Below, piece after piece: positions 1-8,560 of a stretch of 64,000 bases of DNA. The notes under the pieces were generated by a model that saw nothing but the letters and a program-made list of their open reading frames with translations, ran no database searches and had not been told where the DNA came from. Origin of the DNA: an uncultured Eubacteriales bacterium (lineage in GTDB: Bacteria > Bacillota > Clostridia > Lachnospirales > Lachnospiraceae); the NCBI GenBank assembly GCA_900545175.1, contig UQYF01000009.1, positions 1-64,000 of the forward strand, given 5' to 3'. Each line of letters begins with the position of its first letter. Position 1 is the stretch's first letter. The translations under genes and the position numbers were made by a program.

Positions 1-37
1 TCCGTAGTGCAATATCCTTTTGTTCTTTTGAATACAT
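1..37 (-). CDS. N-terminal edge of a transposase-like gene (partial)
   Basis: A minus-strand gene begins at 37 and runs off the window. A good ribosome binding site (AAAGGAG) lies 8-9 bases upstream of the ATG. The 12 visible codons read MYSKEQKDIALR. In my memory this resembles the N-terminus of helix-turn-helix transposase subunits of IS3-type elements, but 12 residues are too few to be sure. The sequence just upstream, near positions 63-90, could be the end of the element. The family call is an inference. Confidence 0.35.
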   Translation of the reverse strand, partial: MYSKEQKDIALR

Positions 38-336
38 AAAAAGGCTCCTTTCGAAACCCTATAGTAGTCCAGAATTTTGTCCGCACCCTCATATGAGTAA
101 TTTAGTGTGAAAATTTACATAAAAGCGGTTGATTTTTACATGAACAACATATAAGAAACCACCGCTTTACAGAAGTTTATTACACATCAGGTATGATGTA
201 GCCGTAATATCTTATCTGCAAAGAGGTGGTTACATATTTTTGGCGGGTCACAATGTCAAAAATCCTTATGCAAGCAAGCTTGCATCGGACTTCTGACCTT
301 TTGACCCTGATATCTTGAATATTGCATTATTCTATT
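38..336. other. Intergenic stretch between transposase edge and cotJC
   Basis: About 300 bases without a gene. It holds a possible IS end (about 63-90), an imperfect inverted repeat with arms AAAGCGG and CCGCTTT (about 122-168) and the palindromic repeat at 245-327, listed separately. I see no promoter here that I would defend. Confidence 0.5.
245..327. repeat. 83-bp palindromic dispersed repeat, copy 1
   Basis: This stretch matches 30751-30833 at about 72 of 83 positions by hand count. Each copy folds on itself: an outer arm GGTCA...GGTCAAAAATCC pairs with GGACTT.TGACCTTTTGACC around a central GCAAGCTTGC palindrome. The shared sequence continues into CCTGATATCTT outside the hairpin, so the unit is longer than the stem. 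It lies about 10 bases past the stop of cotJC (minus strand) and may terminate that operon. A REP- or MITE-like element is the alternative. Confidence 0.7.
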
Positions 337-933
337 TCATGTATCTATCGAAGGGTTGAATGCATAGAAGTTCTTTGCGTCAAGTCCCTCGCGCGTGATG
401 TTGAGTGCTTCACCGAAACGCTGGAAGTGAACAATCTCCCTCGCTCTCAAAAAGCGTAATGGCTCAACAATGTCCGGTTCACTTATCAGTCTCAAAAGAT
501 TATCATATACGCTTCTTGCTTTTTGCTCGGCGGCTAAATCCTCCATAAGATCTGTTATAGGGTCACCCTTTACCTGAAATTCACATGCATTGAAGGGGAT
601 TCCGCCCGCTGCCTGCGGCCAGACACCAAGCGTATGGTCGACATAGTAAGGTGCAAAACCTGATTTCTCTATCTCTTCAGGTGTGAGGTCGCGTGTGAGC
701 TGGTGAACCATGGCACCGACTATCTCAAGATGCGCCAATTCTTCAGTTCCAATATCTGTCAATACTCCCGCTACGCGTCTGTCTTTCATCGAATATCTCT
801 GCGACAGATATCTGAAAGATGCTCCGGCTTCGCCGTCCGGACCGCCATACTGGCTGATGATAAGCTGCGCCAGCTTAGGGTTGGTCTCTTTGATGTGTAC
901 AGGAAATTCCAATTTTTTTTCATAAATCCACAT
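337..933 (-). CDS. cotJC: CotJC, manganese-catalase-fold spore coat protein
   Basis: A 198-residue protein of the CotJC family, ferritin-like proteins related to manganese catalase and found in the inner spore coat of Bacillus and Clostridia. Helical metal-ligand motifs are visible: the TEELAHLEIVG segment (about residues 63-73), ED.AAEQKARSVYDNL (about 131-145) and REIVHFQRFGEAL. Length is normal for the family. The ATG overlaps the cotJB stop by one base (TAATG), showing translational coupling in a cotJA-cotJB-cotJC operon. Peroxide detoxification in the coat is a family-level inference. The repeat at 245-327 follows the stop. Confidence 0.93.
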   Translation of the reverse strand: MWIYEKKLEFPVHIKETNPKLAQLIISQYGGPDGEAGASFRYLSQRYSMKDRRVAGVLTDIGTEELAHLEIVGAMVHQLTRDLTPEEIEKSGFAPYYVDHTLGVWPQAAGGIPFNACEFQVKGDPITDLMEDLAAEQKARSVYDNLLRLISEPDIVEPLRFLRAREIVHFQRFGEALNITREGLDAKNFYAFNPSIDT

Positions 934-1208
934 TATTTATACGCCTCCATTTCCCAAGGCCACGGCAACTGCTGCCATGTCCAGCAGGTGTCAGAATTGA
1001 CCTGATAGAATGTGAGCGGGCCATAGAGGCGCTCGTATTCAGCTACATTGTGCTCATATTCCGCCTGGTGCTTATGAAAGGCGGTGAGCGCCTGAGTGCA
1101 GTCAGGGTGAGTGTCGAGATACAGCCCGAGGTCAATTATCATAAATTCACATTCGTGAATTTTCCTGAAGAGAGCTTTTTTGTCGTTGCACATTTCGGTC
1201 ATCTGCAT
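933..1208 (-). CDS. cotJB: CotJB spore coat protein
   Basis: A 91-residue CotJB-family protein, middle gene of the cotJ operon. The conserved DLGLYLDTHPDC..AL..FH core is present, followed by the aromatic C-terminus common in this family. Two ATGs follow the GAGGAGG site. The first (1208) is only 3 bases from the site and the second (1202, starting MTEMCND) is 9 bases away, so initiation at 1202 is quite likely. The 5' end overlaps the 3' end of cotJA by about 10 bases. CotJB is needed with CotJA and CotJC for coat assembly; its biochemical role is not known. Confidence 0.9.
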   Translation of the reverse strand: MQMTEMCNDKKALFRKIHECEFMIIDLGLYLDTHPDCTQALTAFHKHQAEYEHNVAEYERLYGPLTFYQVNSDTCWTWQQLPWPWEMEAYK

Positions 1209-1579
1209 CTGCCTCCTCTCATAAAAGGTTTTAAGAGTGATGGAAAGGCGGTTCCGACCATGAAGGCTTTGGATTCCTCGAATAATTCCTCAAACACCTG
1301 AAACGGTACATACGCCATCGCAACAGGGCAGTATGGTGACGGCATGACACAGGATTGTGCAATACCCTCGGCAGGAGTTGTGTGCGGCTGTATCATGCAC
1401 ATTTTTTCGGAGGTGTTTGGAAACTCATTTTGAGGTGCGGATGCCGCTGCATTGCGGCAGGGTTGTGGGGGGGCTGTATTTCGGCCGCAGCCGTTTGCCT
1501 GCCTGTTATGTGCCTGATTTGGACAGGTCATCATAGGCTGGCGTTGACCGGCGCGGTAATTGCCATTATAATAAGCCAT
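1199..1579 (-). CDS. cotJA: CotJA-like spore coat protein
   Basis: First gene of the operon, 126 residues. The N-terminal half is low-complexity, rich in Asn, Gln, Pro and Cys. The C-terminal half carries the CotJA signature: PYCPVAMAYVPFQVFEELFEESKAF with a short basic tail. CotJA proteins are usually shorter, so the Asn/Pro/Cys-rich N-terminal extension is a lineage feature and may help cross-linking or packing in the coat. The ATG sits 6 bases after AAGAGGAG. A candidate sporulation promoter lies directly upstream (1609-1635). Confidence 0.85.
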   Translation of the reverse strand: MAYYNGNYRAGQRQPMMTCPNQAHNRQANGCGRNTAPPQPCRNAAASAPQNEFPNTSEKMCMIQPHTTPAEGIAQSCVMPSPYCPVAMAYVPFQVFEELFEESKAFMVGTAFPSLLKPFMRGGRCR

Positions 1580-1608
1580 ATAGGACTCCTCTTGATTTTT
1601 CTATAAAA

Positions 1609-1635
1609 TATAATATGAAGGAAGATATTTTTGGT
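1609..1635 (-). promoter_or_regulatory. Candidate mother-cell (sigma-K-like) promoter of cotJABC
   Basis: Read on the minus strand, AC is followed by 16 bases and CATATTATA. This fits the sigma-K pattern of AC, 16-17 bases, CATANNNTA. It lies about 30 bases upstream of the cotJA start codon. In B. subtilis cotJ is mainly sigma-E controlled, so the sigma assignment is only a pattern match. Confidence 0.35.
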
Positions 1636-1936
1636 GAAAACAGAGGTAGTATTGACAACTATTTTTGCACGGACGCAGGCAGTGGGATGGTGGCAGGTTA
1701 TGAATAAGAGGACAGGTATATCGGTACACGGAATGATTGATTTGAGCCATGTGACATGCATTGAGACGCATGACATGGCGGTATGGCATTACAAATGAGG
1801 CAGAGGATATATTGTCACGGATAAATTCCGGAATCTTTTATCTGTAGGAGCAGCAGACGATAAATGCTAACTATCAGGTGCAGGTTACGCTTAAATCTTA
1901 TAAATTAGATATATGTAAAACAAAGGGAGGCATACT
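1636..1936. other. Divergent intergenic region cotJA / uidA
   Basis: About 300 bases with no gene. The one notable site is a 10-bp perfect palindrome ATTCCGGAAT (1825-1834) flanked by GATAA and TTATC (1820-1842), roughly 95 bases before the beta-glucuronidase start. It could be the operator of a local repressor, but no regulator gene is adjacent. No clear -35/-10 pair for uidA. Confidence 0.3.
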
Positions 1937-3685
1937 ATGTTAAGATTATTCAACACGCATGAGTTCAGAAGAGTTACCGAGCTTGAGGGAATGTGGGATT
2001 TTGTCATGGAGGGAAGTGACAAAAAATACAGAATGATGGTTCCAGGCTGCATAGAGCAGCATCCGGATTTCCTTGACAAGCGAGGGATAGGCTGGTACAC
2101 GAGGCGGATTGCCGTACCTTACGACACCAATCTGCGGCTGGAGTTTAAGGGGGTTAGCCATACGGCTGATGTGTACCTTGATGGCGTTAAACTGGGGCAT
2201 CACTACAATGCATTTACACCGTTTTCAGTGATTGCTAAGGATGTTAAGGCGGGTGAGCATGAGCTGCGGGTAAGGGTCGACAACAGATTTACTCAGGAGT
2301 CCGCACTTCATGTGCCGAATGACTATTACACTTACGGAGGCATCACAAGACCTGTGGCTATGGAGGAGCTTGGCGATGTGTATATCAAAAATATGCATAT
2401 TGAGCCTTTTATGACAGAAGACGGCTGGCATGCAGGAATTAAGGTTGTTTTGGTTAATCTTTCCGACAGTGATCAGAATGTGAAGCTTAGCGGAAAGCTG
2501 GTATGTGACCTGCTTTATGATGAAAACGGAAAAAGAATCGACAACATGGCGGATGGGACGGAGGCAGCTTATAATCGAAAGACGACTGACCATGATATAA
2601 ACGGACTCTCGCAGAACATAGCAATGAAGGCGGGAGAAGAGAAAGTCGTTGAGACTGAAGCAGTCTTTGAGGATGTGCTTGCGTGGAGCAGCAAAAAGCC
2701 TAATCTTTATCTTATAAAGCTTTTGCTCACAAGAGACGGAAAGCCGGTAGATGACTACATAGACCGCATCGGATTCAGGCAGGTCGAGGTTATCGGCAGG
2801 GACATTATTGTGAACGGCGGGAAGATATATATGAAGGGCTTTAACAGGCATGAGGACTATGCGACGGTTGGCTGTGCCCTTCCGCTTCAGTTAATGGTTC
2901 AGGATATGGATCTGATGCAGGAGATGAACGCGAATGCCGTTAGAACCTGCCACTACCCTAATGATGAGAGATTTCTTGACCTCTGTGACGAGAGGGGCAT
3001 GTATGTCTGGGAGGAAAATCATGCGAGAGGCTTTGGTCTTGAGCGCATGCAGAATCCGAACTTTGACAGACAGTGCAGGGACTGCATAGACGAGATGATT
3101 GAAAACCACTTTAATCATCCGTCAATAGTAATATGGGGAATTTTGAATGAGTGTGCGAGTGAGACCGAGGAGGGAAGGGAAAAGTATGCCGCCCAGTATG
3201 CACAGATACGCTCGCTCGACAGGTCAAGACCGACGACCTCAGCTACCTGCAGGCATCTTACGGATATATGTCTTGATCTGCCGGATGTTGTGTCGTTTAA
3301 TATGTACTCGGGCTGGTACAAGGACGTACCGATTGATGAGACGAACAGGGCGGAGATTGAATGGATAAGAAAGAGCGGCGGTGAGGGTAAGCCGATTATC
3401 GTGAGTGAGTTCGGCGCGGCTGCAATCTATGGCTATCGCGACAGAGCACACTGCAAGTGGAGTGAGGAAAGACAGGCGGATATCATAAGAGATAACCTTG
3501 AGGTATATATGAATGACGAAGATATTTGCGGTGTATTTGTATGGCAGTTTGCCGATTGCCGTGTGACGGAAGAAGAATGGTTTGCGACAAGGGCAAGATG
3601 CCACAATAACAAGGGTGTTGTGGATGAGTACCGCAGACCTAAGCTGGCATTTGACACTGTTAAGGAAATGTATGCTAAAAGATAG
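1937..3685 (+). CDS. uidA: Beta-glucuronidase, glycoside hydrolase family 2
   Basis: A 582-residue GH2 enzyme that releases D-glucuronic acid from beta-glucuronides. Domain order: jelly-roll sugar-binding domain (about 1-170), Ig-like domain (about 170-275), TIM barrel (275-582). The acid/base is Glu405 in WGILNECASE and the nucleophile Glu491 in IIVSEFGAA. Asn557-x-Lys559 near the C-terminus matches the N-x-K pair that binds the glucuronate carboxylate in true beta-glucuronidases, which separates it from beta-galactosidases. There is no signal peptide, so it acts in the cytoplasm on imported glucuronides. The start follows AAAGGGAGG. Gut bacterial enzymes of this type reactivate glucuronidated drugs and hormones. 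Confidence 0.92.
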   Translation: MLRLFNTHEFRRVTELEGMWDFVMEGSDKKYRMMVPGCIEQHPDFLDKRGIGWYTRRIAVPYDTNLRLEFKGVSHTADVYLDGVKLGHHYNAFTPFSVIAKDVKAGEHELRVRVDNRFTQESALHVPNDYYTYGGITRPVAMEELGDVYIKNMHIEPFMTEDGWHAGIKVVLVNLSDSDQNVKLSGKLVCDLLYDENGKRIDNMADGTEAAYNRKTTDHDINGLSQNIAMKAGEEKVVETEAVFEDVLAWSSKKPNLYLIKLLLTRDGKPVDDYIDRIGFRQVEVIGRDIIVNGGKIYMKGFNRHEDYATVGCALPLQLMVQDMDLMQEMNANAVRTCHYPNDERFLDLCDERGMYVWEENHARGFGLERMQNPNFDRQCRDCIDEMIENHFNHPSIVIWGILNECASETEEGREKYAAQYAQIRSLDRSRPTTSATCRHLTDICLDLPDVVSFNMYSGWYKDVPIDETNRAEIEWIRKSGGEGKPIIVSEFGAAAIYGYRDRAHCKWSEERQADIIRDNLEVYMNDEDICGVFVWQFADCRVTEEEWFATRARCHNNKGVVDEYRRPKLAFDTVKEMYAKR

Positions 3686-4074
3686 AAAAGAGACGAATAG
3701 GCTGTTTCGTCAGGATAACCTGTCTAACCCGGAATTCTGATAATAAATTGTCTATTTGAACGCAGAATAAGCAATCCCCCGCTTCAAGTGTGCAGAGCAC
3801 TAAGCGGTGGGTAAGGGGGATGCGAACTGCGTTCATGAGCAAGTAGCGAAAGCGGATTGCGGATGTCCGCTTTACAAAATTGGTCGAAATATGTCATATA
3901 GTCTTGCCATGCTGATACAAAAAGTGGTAAAATCTAACATAATATATTAGTTTAGTCTGTAAAAGGAGAAGATTATTACCATTGGGTGATTAGTTGGACT
4001 CTTTTGTCAGGTGCTTGGTACAAACCGGGCAGCTGTTTGACAGTCTGGTTATTGTGATGTATGGAGGGAGCAGC
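3686..4074. other. Intergenic region with two strong hairpins
   Basis: No gene is seen in these 389 bases. A long imperfect hairpin spans 3758-3834 (outer arms GAACGCAG/CTGCGTTC, inner arms AATCCCCC/GGGGGAT and CGCTT/AAGCG). A second hairpin lies at 3849-3873 (AAAGCGGA/TCCGCTTT). Neither ends in a T-run, so they are not ordinary terminators. They may be a palindromic repeat or a structured RNA. An in-frame TTG at 3994 could extend the chemoreceptor upstream, but it has no ribosome binding site. Confidence 0.5.
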
Positions 4075-5562
4075 ATGGAGAATAAGAAATTTGATGGCAT
4101 TAAGTTGTCGAATAAGACAAGTATGATTGGATACAGCATAATGAATATCATTCTTGTTGTATGTTATCTGATTGAGGTACTTAAAAAGAGCAGGACGATG
4201 GGATATTTTGCTGTATTCTGTATTTTTGCACTTGTGCCTTATGCGTTTTGTATGGCGTTATATATGAAAGATAAGGGAACTAAGCTTCTCAAATATGCTA
4301 TATCGGGCGGATATTTAATCTTTTATCTGTTCATAATTTTTACAACGGTGTCGCCTGTTGCATATGTGTACGCACTGCTCATTGCTGTAATCCTTATATC
4401 CTATAATGATATCAAGGTTGCGTCCGCTTTCATGGGAATTGTATCTTTGGGAAATATTATTCAGGTAGCTTATAGCGCGGTATCGGGTCAGTTAGATGCA
4501 TCGCAGCTTCCGAATGTTGAGATAAGAGTTGCATCAGTTCTTTTATTTACCGGATACCTTTTGATGGCTACATATGTTTCTAAGAAGTCTAAAGACAACC
4601 AGTTAAGACAAGTAGAGGAAGAGAAGGAACACAATATTGCTATTACGAGAGAGGTTTTAGACGTTGCACAGAAGATTACGGATGATATCAATACAGTATC
4701 ACAGAAGGTCGGAATGCTTGAAGATACAGCAGTAAAGACAAAAGATTCTATGAGAGAGGTTGCGGCAGGAACCAATGAGACAGTTAAGTCAATCCAGATT
4801 CAGCTTGATAAGACAGAGCAGATTCAAAAGACAATCAACAGTGTGGATGCTTCTTCGGGTTTGATTGTAGACAATGTAAATGAGACAAAAGCAGAGCTTG
4901 ATTTATCTAAGAAGAATATGGACGAGCTTGTAAGATGTGTGAAAGTGTCAAATGAAGCTAATGAAAATGTGTCAAAAGAGCTCGGACAGCTCCGTGAGCA
5001 CACAGGAAGGATGCAGTCAATTATAGATCTTATCAACAGTATTGCATCACAGACAAGCCTGCTTGCATTGAATGCCAGTATTGAAGCTGCAAGGGCAGGA
5101 GATGCAGGACGTGGGTTTGCGGTTGTCGCATCAGAGATTTCAAATCTTGCTGAGCAGACACAGGGAGCAACAGGTGACATTACAGGGCTTATCGAGAGTA
5201 TATCGGCGGAGCTTAACGATGTAGTTAAGGTTATTGAGGACATGATTAAGGTGTCGCAGAATCAGAATAATGTGGCAGATGAGACTGTAAAGAGCTTTGC
5301 CCGGATTGCGAGGAAGAATGACAGAGTCTATGATGAAGCAGGAAAGATGAACGAGCTTGTACATGAGCTTAATGACGCTAATCAGGCGATAATCGATGGA
5401 ATACAGACAATTTCAGGTGCGACAGAGGAAGTTACGGCACATTCGGCTGAGACACTTAAAGCAAGCGAAGATAACAGTACAATAACATATGAAGTAGGAA
5501 GAACTATTGAAGGACTTAAGGAGCTTGCAGACGGCTTGAAAGCTCTTGAATGGCAGCACTGA
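4075..5562 (+). CDS. Methyl-accepting chemotaxis-type signalling protein with integral membrane sensor
   Basis: About 495 residues. The N-terminal third contains several closely packed hydrophobic helices and no large extracellular sensor domain. The rest is coiled-coil with the MCP hairpin tip, recognisable in [26 protein letters not shown] and the following [24 protein letters not shown] segment, which binds CheA/CheW. The ATG at 4075 has an ideal GGAGGGA site, so I prefer it to the upstream TTG. It may sense membrane state or a membrane-embedded ligand. No che genes are in the window. A terminator follows at 5588. Confidence 0.88.
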   Translation: MENKKFDGIKLSNKTSMIGYSIMNIILVVCYLIEVLKKSRTMGYFAVFCIFALVPYAFCMALYMKDKGTKLLKYAISGGYLIFYLFIIFTTVSPVAYVYALLIAVILISYNDIKVASAFMGIVSLGNIIQVAYSAVSGQLDASQLPNVEIRVASVLLFTGYLLMATYVSKKSKDNQLRQVEEEKEHNIAITREVLDVAQKITDDINTVSQKVGMLEDTAVKTKDSMREVAAGTNETVKSIQIQLDKTEQIQKTINSVDASSGLIVDNVNETKAELDLSKKNMDELVRCVKVSNEANENVSKELGQLREHTGRMQSIIDLINSIASQTSLLALNASIEAARAGDAGRGFAVVASEISNLAEQTQGATGDITGLIESISAELNDVVKVIEDMIKVSQNQNNVADETVKSFARIARKNDRVYDEAGKMNELVHELNDANQAIIDGIQTISGATEEVTAHSAETLKASEDNSTITYEVGRTIEGLKELADGLKALEWQH

Positions 5563-5587
5563 GAAAAAGCATGATATTTGAGTTTAG

Positions 5588-5627
5588 AAGCACATGATGG
5601 TGATTTTTGGCGGTCATGTGCTTTTTA
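5588..5627 (+). terminator. Rho-independent terminator after the chemoreceptor
   Basis: Arms AAGCACATGA and TCATGTGCTT pair perfectly, followed by a T-rich tail, 25 bases after the stop. Confidence 0.8.
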
Positions 5628-5737
5628 ACTTTTGCTATAATCAGCATAATATATAGATATTTGAAAAAATACTGGATTTTTTTATTGATATATGATATTA
5701 TCTATAAAGTTGTTACAGATACATTTTGTGACGATTT

Positions 5738-5808
5738 GCAGGATTAGTACATCGGTAGTATATCAGCTTCCCAAGCTGAGGAGGCGGGTTCGATTCCCGT
5801 ATCCTGCT
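5738..5808 (+). tRNA. tRNA-Gly (CCC anticodon)
   Basis: A 71-base cloverleaf. The acceptor stem GCAGGAT/ATCCTGC is perfect, the anticodon stem TCAGC/GCTGA encloses the loop TTCCCAA with anticodon CCC, and the T-arm is CGGG-TTCGATT-CCCG. The CCA is not encoded. It decodes GGG. Confidence 0.95.
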
Positions 5809-5817
5809 TCATAAGAC

Positions 5818-5851
5818 GCACGAAGCCATTTTTAGGTTTTGTGCTTTTTTT
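5818..5851 (+). terminator. Terminator of tRNA-Gly
   Basis: Stem GCACGAAGCC with GGTTTTGTGC (two or three G-T pairs), followed by seven T. Confidence 0.75.
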
Positions 5852-6062
5852 ATGAGATAATATGTCTAAAAAGATTATTTTTCGAAAAAATGATTTTACG
5901 CTTTGTACTTATTCTGTTCACAATTATATGGTATGTATATAAGTATATGTGGGCAGTATTTTTGCTGTGTTTACATTATGTATGTCATCAAGGTCAGGTG
6001 TTTTTGGCTTTGTATACCGTATATTGATAAATTAAAATTTACATAGGAGATGGAGAAGGGCT

Positions 6063-6479
6063 ATGCAAAACAAGAATATTTTATTTTTTCTTACACCAAA
6101 ATGTGATGTGGTTTATGTCTATGAGGATGCCAATGTAAGGCAGGTTTTAGAGAAGATACGTTATCATAAATACACTGCAATGCCAATCATAAGCAGGGAC
6201 GGAAAATATGTAGGGACAATAACGGAGGGCGATCTTTTGTGGAAGATGGCAGATGAGAATATTGCAACATTTGAACAGGCGGAGGAAGTTCCGATAGCGG
6301 ATATAAGCAAGCGTGTCAACAATCATCCGGTGAATGCGGAAGCACACATGGAAAATCTTATTGACCTGGCAATCAGACAGAATTTTGTGCCGGTTGTCGA
6401 TGATGACAATATTTTCATAGGAATTGTAACGCGAAAGGATATTATCCAGTATCTTTACAAAAACTATAATGAAAGATAA
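6063..6479 (+). CDS. Tandem CBS-domain protein
   Basis: 138 residues made of two CBS motifs: about 8-65 (VYVYEDANVRQVLEKI..HKYTAMPIISRDGKYVGTITEGDLL) and about 80-135 (VNAEAHMENLIDLAIRQNFVPVVDDDNIFIGIVTRKDII). Such stand-alone pairs bind adenine nucleotides (AMP, ATP, NAD or c-di-AMP) and regulate a partner; the partner cannot be named. It is cytoplasmic and monocistronic here. The start follows AGGAGATGGAGAAGGG. Confidence 0.85.
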   Translation: MQNKNILFFLTPKCDVVYVYEDANVRQVLEKIRYHKYTAMPIISRDGKYVGTITEGDLLWKMADENIATFEQAEEVPIADISKRVNNHPVNAEAHMENLIDLAIRQNFVPVVDDDNIFIGIVTRKDIIQYLYKNYNER

Positions 6480-6690
6480 TTATATAGAAGAGCTTTGCAA
6501 ATCAAAAAAATAATACTTACATGCAGGTACGATTTTATATATATTTTTGCCGATATCTGGGTGAGATTGTGAATAGTAACTTACTTTAATGATTATGCAG
6601 GGTGCTGATATGAAAAAAATTTTTATAAAATGTGCAACCTATTGAAAAATAATCTGTGTATATGTACAGGATGGTAAGACGGAGGAAAAA

Positions 6691-7248
6691 ATGCAGGATA
6701 AAGCTATCGTGGAGCTGTTTCTTGAACGCAACGAGTGCGGAATTAAGGAGGCTTCTGAAAAATACAATAATTATTGTATGCGTATTTCAATGAACATACT
6801 TGATAATATTGAGGATAGCGAGGAATGCTTCAATGATGCACTGCTTGGAGCATGGAAAGCAATACCTCCGCACCATCCTGAGAACCTGGCGGCATTTTTA
6901 GGGAAGCTTACAAGAAATGCAGCTATCAACAGATATAATGCCAGACATGCAGATAAGAGGGCGGCAGGAGAGTATGCAGTATCAATACATGAACTTGATG
7001 AATGTATACCTGACGTGAAGGATGTTGAGAGTCATGTGGATGCAGCATATCTTGAACAGGTGATTGATAATTTCCTAAGAGAACAGAAATCGGATAACAG
7101 GAATATTTTTTTGCTCAGGTATTATTACAGTTGTTCGGTTTGTGATATCTCAAGAAGAACCGGGATAAGTGAGGGAACGATAAAGTCAACCTTGTCAAGA
7201 ATGAGAAACCGCCTTAAGAATTATCTGAAAAAGGAGGGAGTATGGTAA
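6691..7248 (+). CDS. ECF-type RNA polymerase sigma factor (operon 1)
   Basis: 185 residues. Sigma region 2 is seen around residues 25-90 (NILDNIEDSEECFNDALLGAWKAIPP, then FLGKLTRNAAINRYNAR). Region 4 with its helix-turn-helix is at about 135-180 (FLLRYYYSCSVCDISRRTGISEGTIKSTLSRMR). It overlaps the next gene by 7 bases (ATGGTAA), typical of co-translated sigma/anti-sigma pairs. A TGCAACC box at 6633, followed about 16 bases later by a TGTATA-like box, may be its autoregulated promoter, but this is weak. It is clearly a paralogue of the sigma factor at 61680. It probably controls the following surface genes. Confidence 0.9.
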   Translation: MQDKAIVELFLERNECGIKEASEKYNNYCMRISMNILDNIEDSEECFNDALLGAWKAIPPHHPENLAAFLGKLTRNAAINRYNARHADKRAAGEYAVSIHELDECIPDVKDVESHVDAAYLEQVIDNFLREQKSDNRNIFLLRYYYSCSVCDISRRTGISEGTIKSTLSRMRNRLKNYLKKEGVW

Positions 7249-7844
7249 AGAAAGGAGAGATACTTTCACAAGCCATGTCAAATGTAAGCGATGAAATCTT
7301 AGCTGGAGCGAGGGAGCTTTTTGAAAAGAGCGAAGAAGAGATATCGCATGCACAGGAGCTTTATGACAAAAAGAGACAGGCAGTGAAAAAGAAAATTATA
7401 TATGCAATGTCAGCAGCTGCGGCAGCATGTATTTTTATTGCAGCGGGAATTGCATTTTCGCCGGCAAAACAGGGAATACCTAAGGTGTACTATCAAGGGA
7501 TGCTGCTTGACGCAAATGGAGTGGCAGTGGATATTCAGGCTGATGATGAACCGGATGTTGTTTCATATTCTCTTAAAGCAGGTAATTATCAGAAAGAGTA
7601 TGAGTTTACATTCTCTATCAAGGCGAGGGGAAGCTTTATAATAGAAGCGCCAAGCGGTATGCTGATGCCTGACGGAGACAATATTATGTCGGCAGAGGAT
7701 GAGGCGGATGTAATCTGGAATGTTGAACCATATGAGGGTGCATATCTTATGGTTAGTGCCGGGGAGAACTCAATAAGGATAGAACTGTATCCTGATGAGG
7801 AGATGAACATCTGGATGATTAGAACGTCAAAAGGGAAAAATTAA
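7242..7844 (+). CDS. Membrane anti-sigma-like protein, partner of the 6691 sigma factor
   Basis: 200 residues with a cytoplasmic N-terminus (1-50, charged helices starting VKKGEILSQAMSNVSDEIL), one membrane helix (about 52-73, rich in Ala) and an extracytoplasmic domain of about 125 residues with beta-strand character. The layout and coupling to the sigma gene match transmembrane anti-sigma factors of Lachnospiraceae ECF systems. The motif MSNVSDEIL resembles the IGEVSDEYI of the second system at 62234, so this N-terminal segment is probably the sigma-binding part. The sensing mechanism is unknown. Start: AAGGAGGGAGT then ATG. Confidence 0.75.
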   Translation: MVKKGEILSQAMSNVSDEILAGARELFEKSEEEISHAQELYDKKRQAVKKKIIYAMSAAAAACIFIAAGIAFSPAKQGIPKVYYQGMLLDANGVAVDIQADDEPDVVSYSLKAGNYQKEYEFTFSIKARGSFIIEAPSGMLMPDGDNIMSAEDEADVIWNVEPYEGAYLMVSAGENSIRIELYPDEEMNIWMIRTSKGKN

Positions 7845-7864
7845 TTTTTATTTTGGAGGAATTT

Positions 7865-8509
7865 ATGAGAAGATCAGTATTATTGACAGTTATGACAGTA
7901 TCGGTTGTTGCACTTAGTGCATGTGGCAGAAAGGATAATAATCAGGTAACAACTGAGCAGACAACAACAGTTGAGACCACGACACCGGAAGAGACTACTA
8001 CGCAGGCACCATCTAAGGACGTGGCAGAAAGTGATTTAGAGGGAGCAGTAAAGATTCTTGACGATATCTGGGCAAGCTATGATGAGAATGATAAGTTTCC
8101 TGCAGCCGGCGGTGATTTCAATGAAGAGAACATGAGAGAGGATGCACCGGGAAAGTATGACATTGCTGATACAGGCATGATTAACAATACATTTGGAATG
8201 CCTGAGGCTGATGTTGCTATGATTGATGATGCCGCATCACTTGAGCATATGATGAACGGAAACAGCTTCACAGCAGGTGCTTTTCATGTGAGTGATAAAG
8301 AGAATGTTGCCATAGTCGCAGAGCATATCAAGGATGGTATCTTTGCAAAGGAGTGGATGTGCGGATTCCCTGAGCTTTTTGTTGTATATCAGGTTGATGA
8401 TTATGTAATATCTGCTTACGGACTGACAGATTTTATTGAGCCTTTTGCAGAGAAGATTGTAGAAGTATATCCGGAAGCAGTTGAATTGTACAAAGAGAAC
8501 ATTGAATAA
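7865..8509 (+). CDS. Lipoprotein, possibly DUF4358-type
   Basis: 214 residues. A lipoprotein signal is clear: basic MRR, a hydrophobic stretch and the lipobox LSAC. It is followed by a Thr/Glu-rich linker with repeated TTT and ETTT segments. The folded part (about 55-214) has a repeating PEADVAMIDDAASLEHMM-like region and resembles my memory of the DUF4358 family often found beside MBOAT and DHHW genes. The ATG at 7865 is preceded by GGAGG; a TTG 12 bases upstream is inside that site and is not the start. It lies 20 bases after the anti-sigma gene, in the same presumed operon. Function is unknown. Confidence 0.65.
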   Translation: MRRSVLLTVMTVSVVALSACGRKDNNQVTTEQTTTVETTTPEETTTQAPSKDVAESDLEGAVKILDDIWASYDENDKFPAAGGDFNEENMREDAPGKYDIADTGMINNTFGMPEADVAMIDDAASLEHMMNGNSFTAGAFHVSDKENVAIVAEHIKDGIFAKEWMCGFPELFVVYQVDDYVISAYGLTDFIEPFAEKIVEVYPEAVELYKENIE

Positions 8510-8560
8510 TCTGCCAAGAAAATTTTTGCGCTGCCATATGGCGGCAGAATGGGGAATGAC

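Noticed and set aside
3758..3834. Known riboswitch class for the hairpin before the chemoreceptor
   Set aside because: I could not match it to any conserved riboswitch core, so it is reported only as a structure.
3994..4074. Upstream extension of the chemoreceptor from TTG at 3994
   Set aside because: No ribosome site, and the ATG at 4075 has an ideal one.
5839..6027. 62-codon frame after tRNA-Gly, hydrophobic
   Set aside because: It starts inside the tRNA terminator, has no ribosome site and reads like translated AT-rich DNA.
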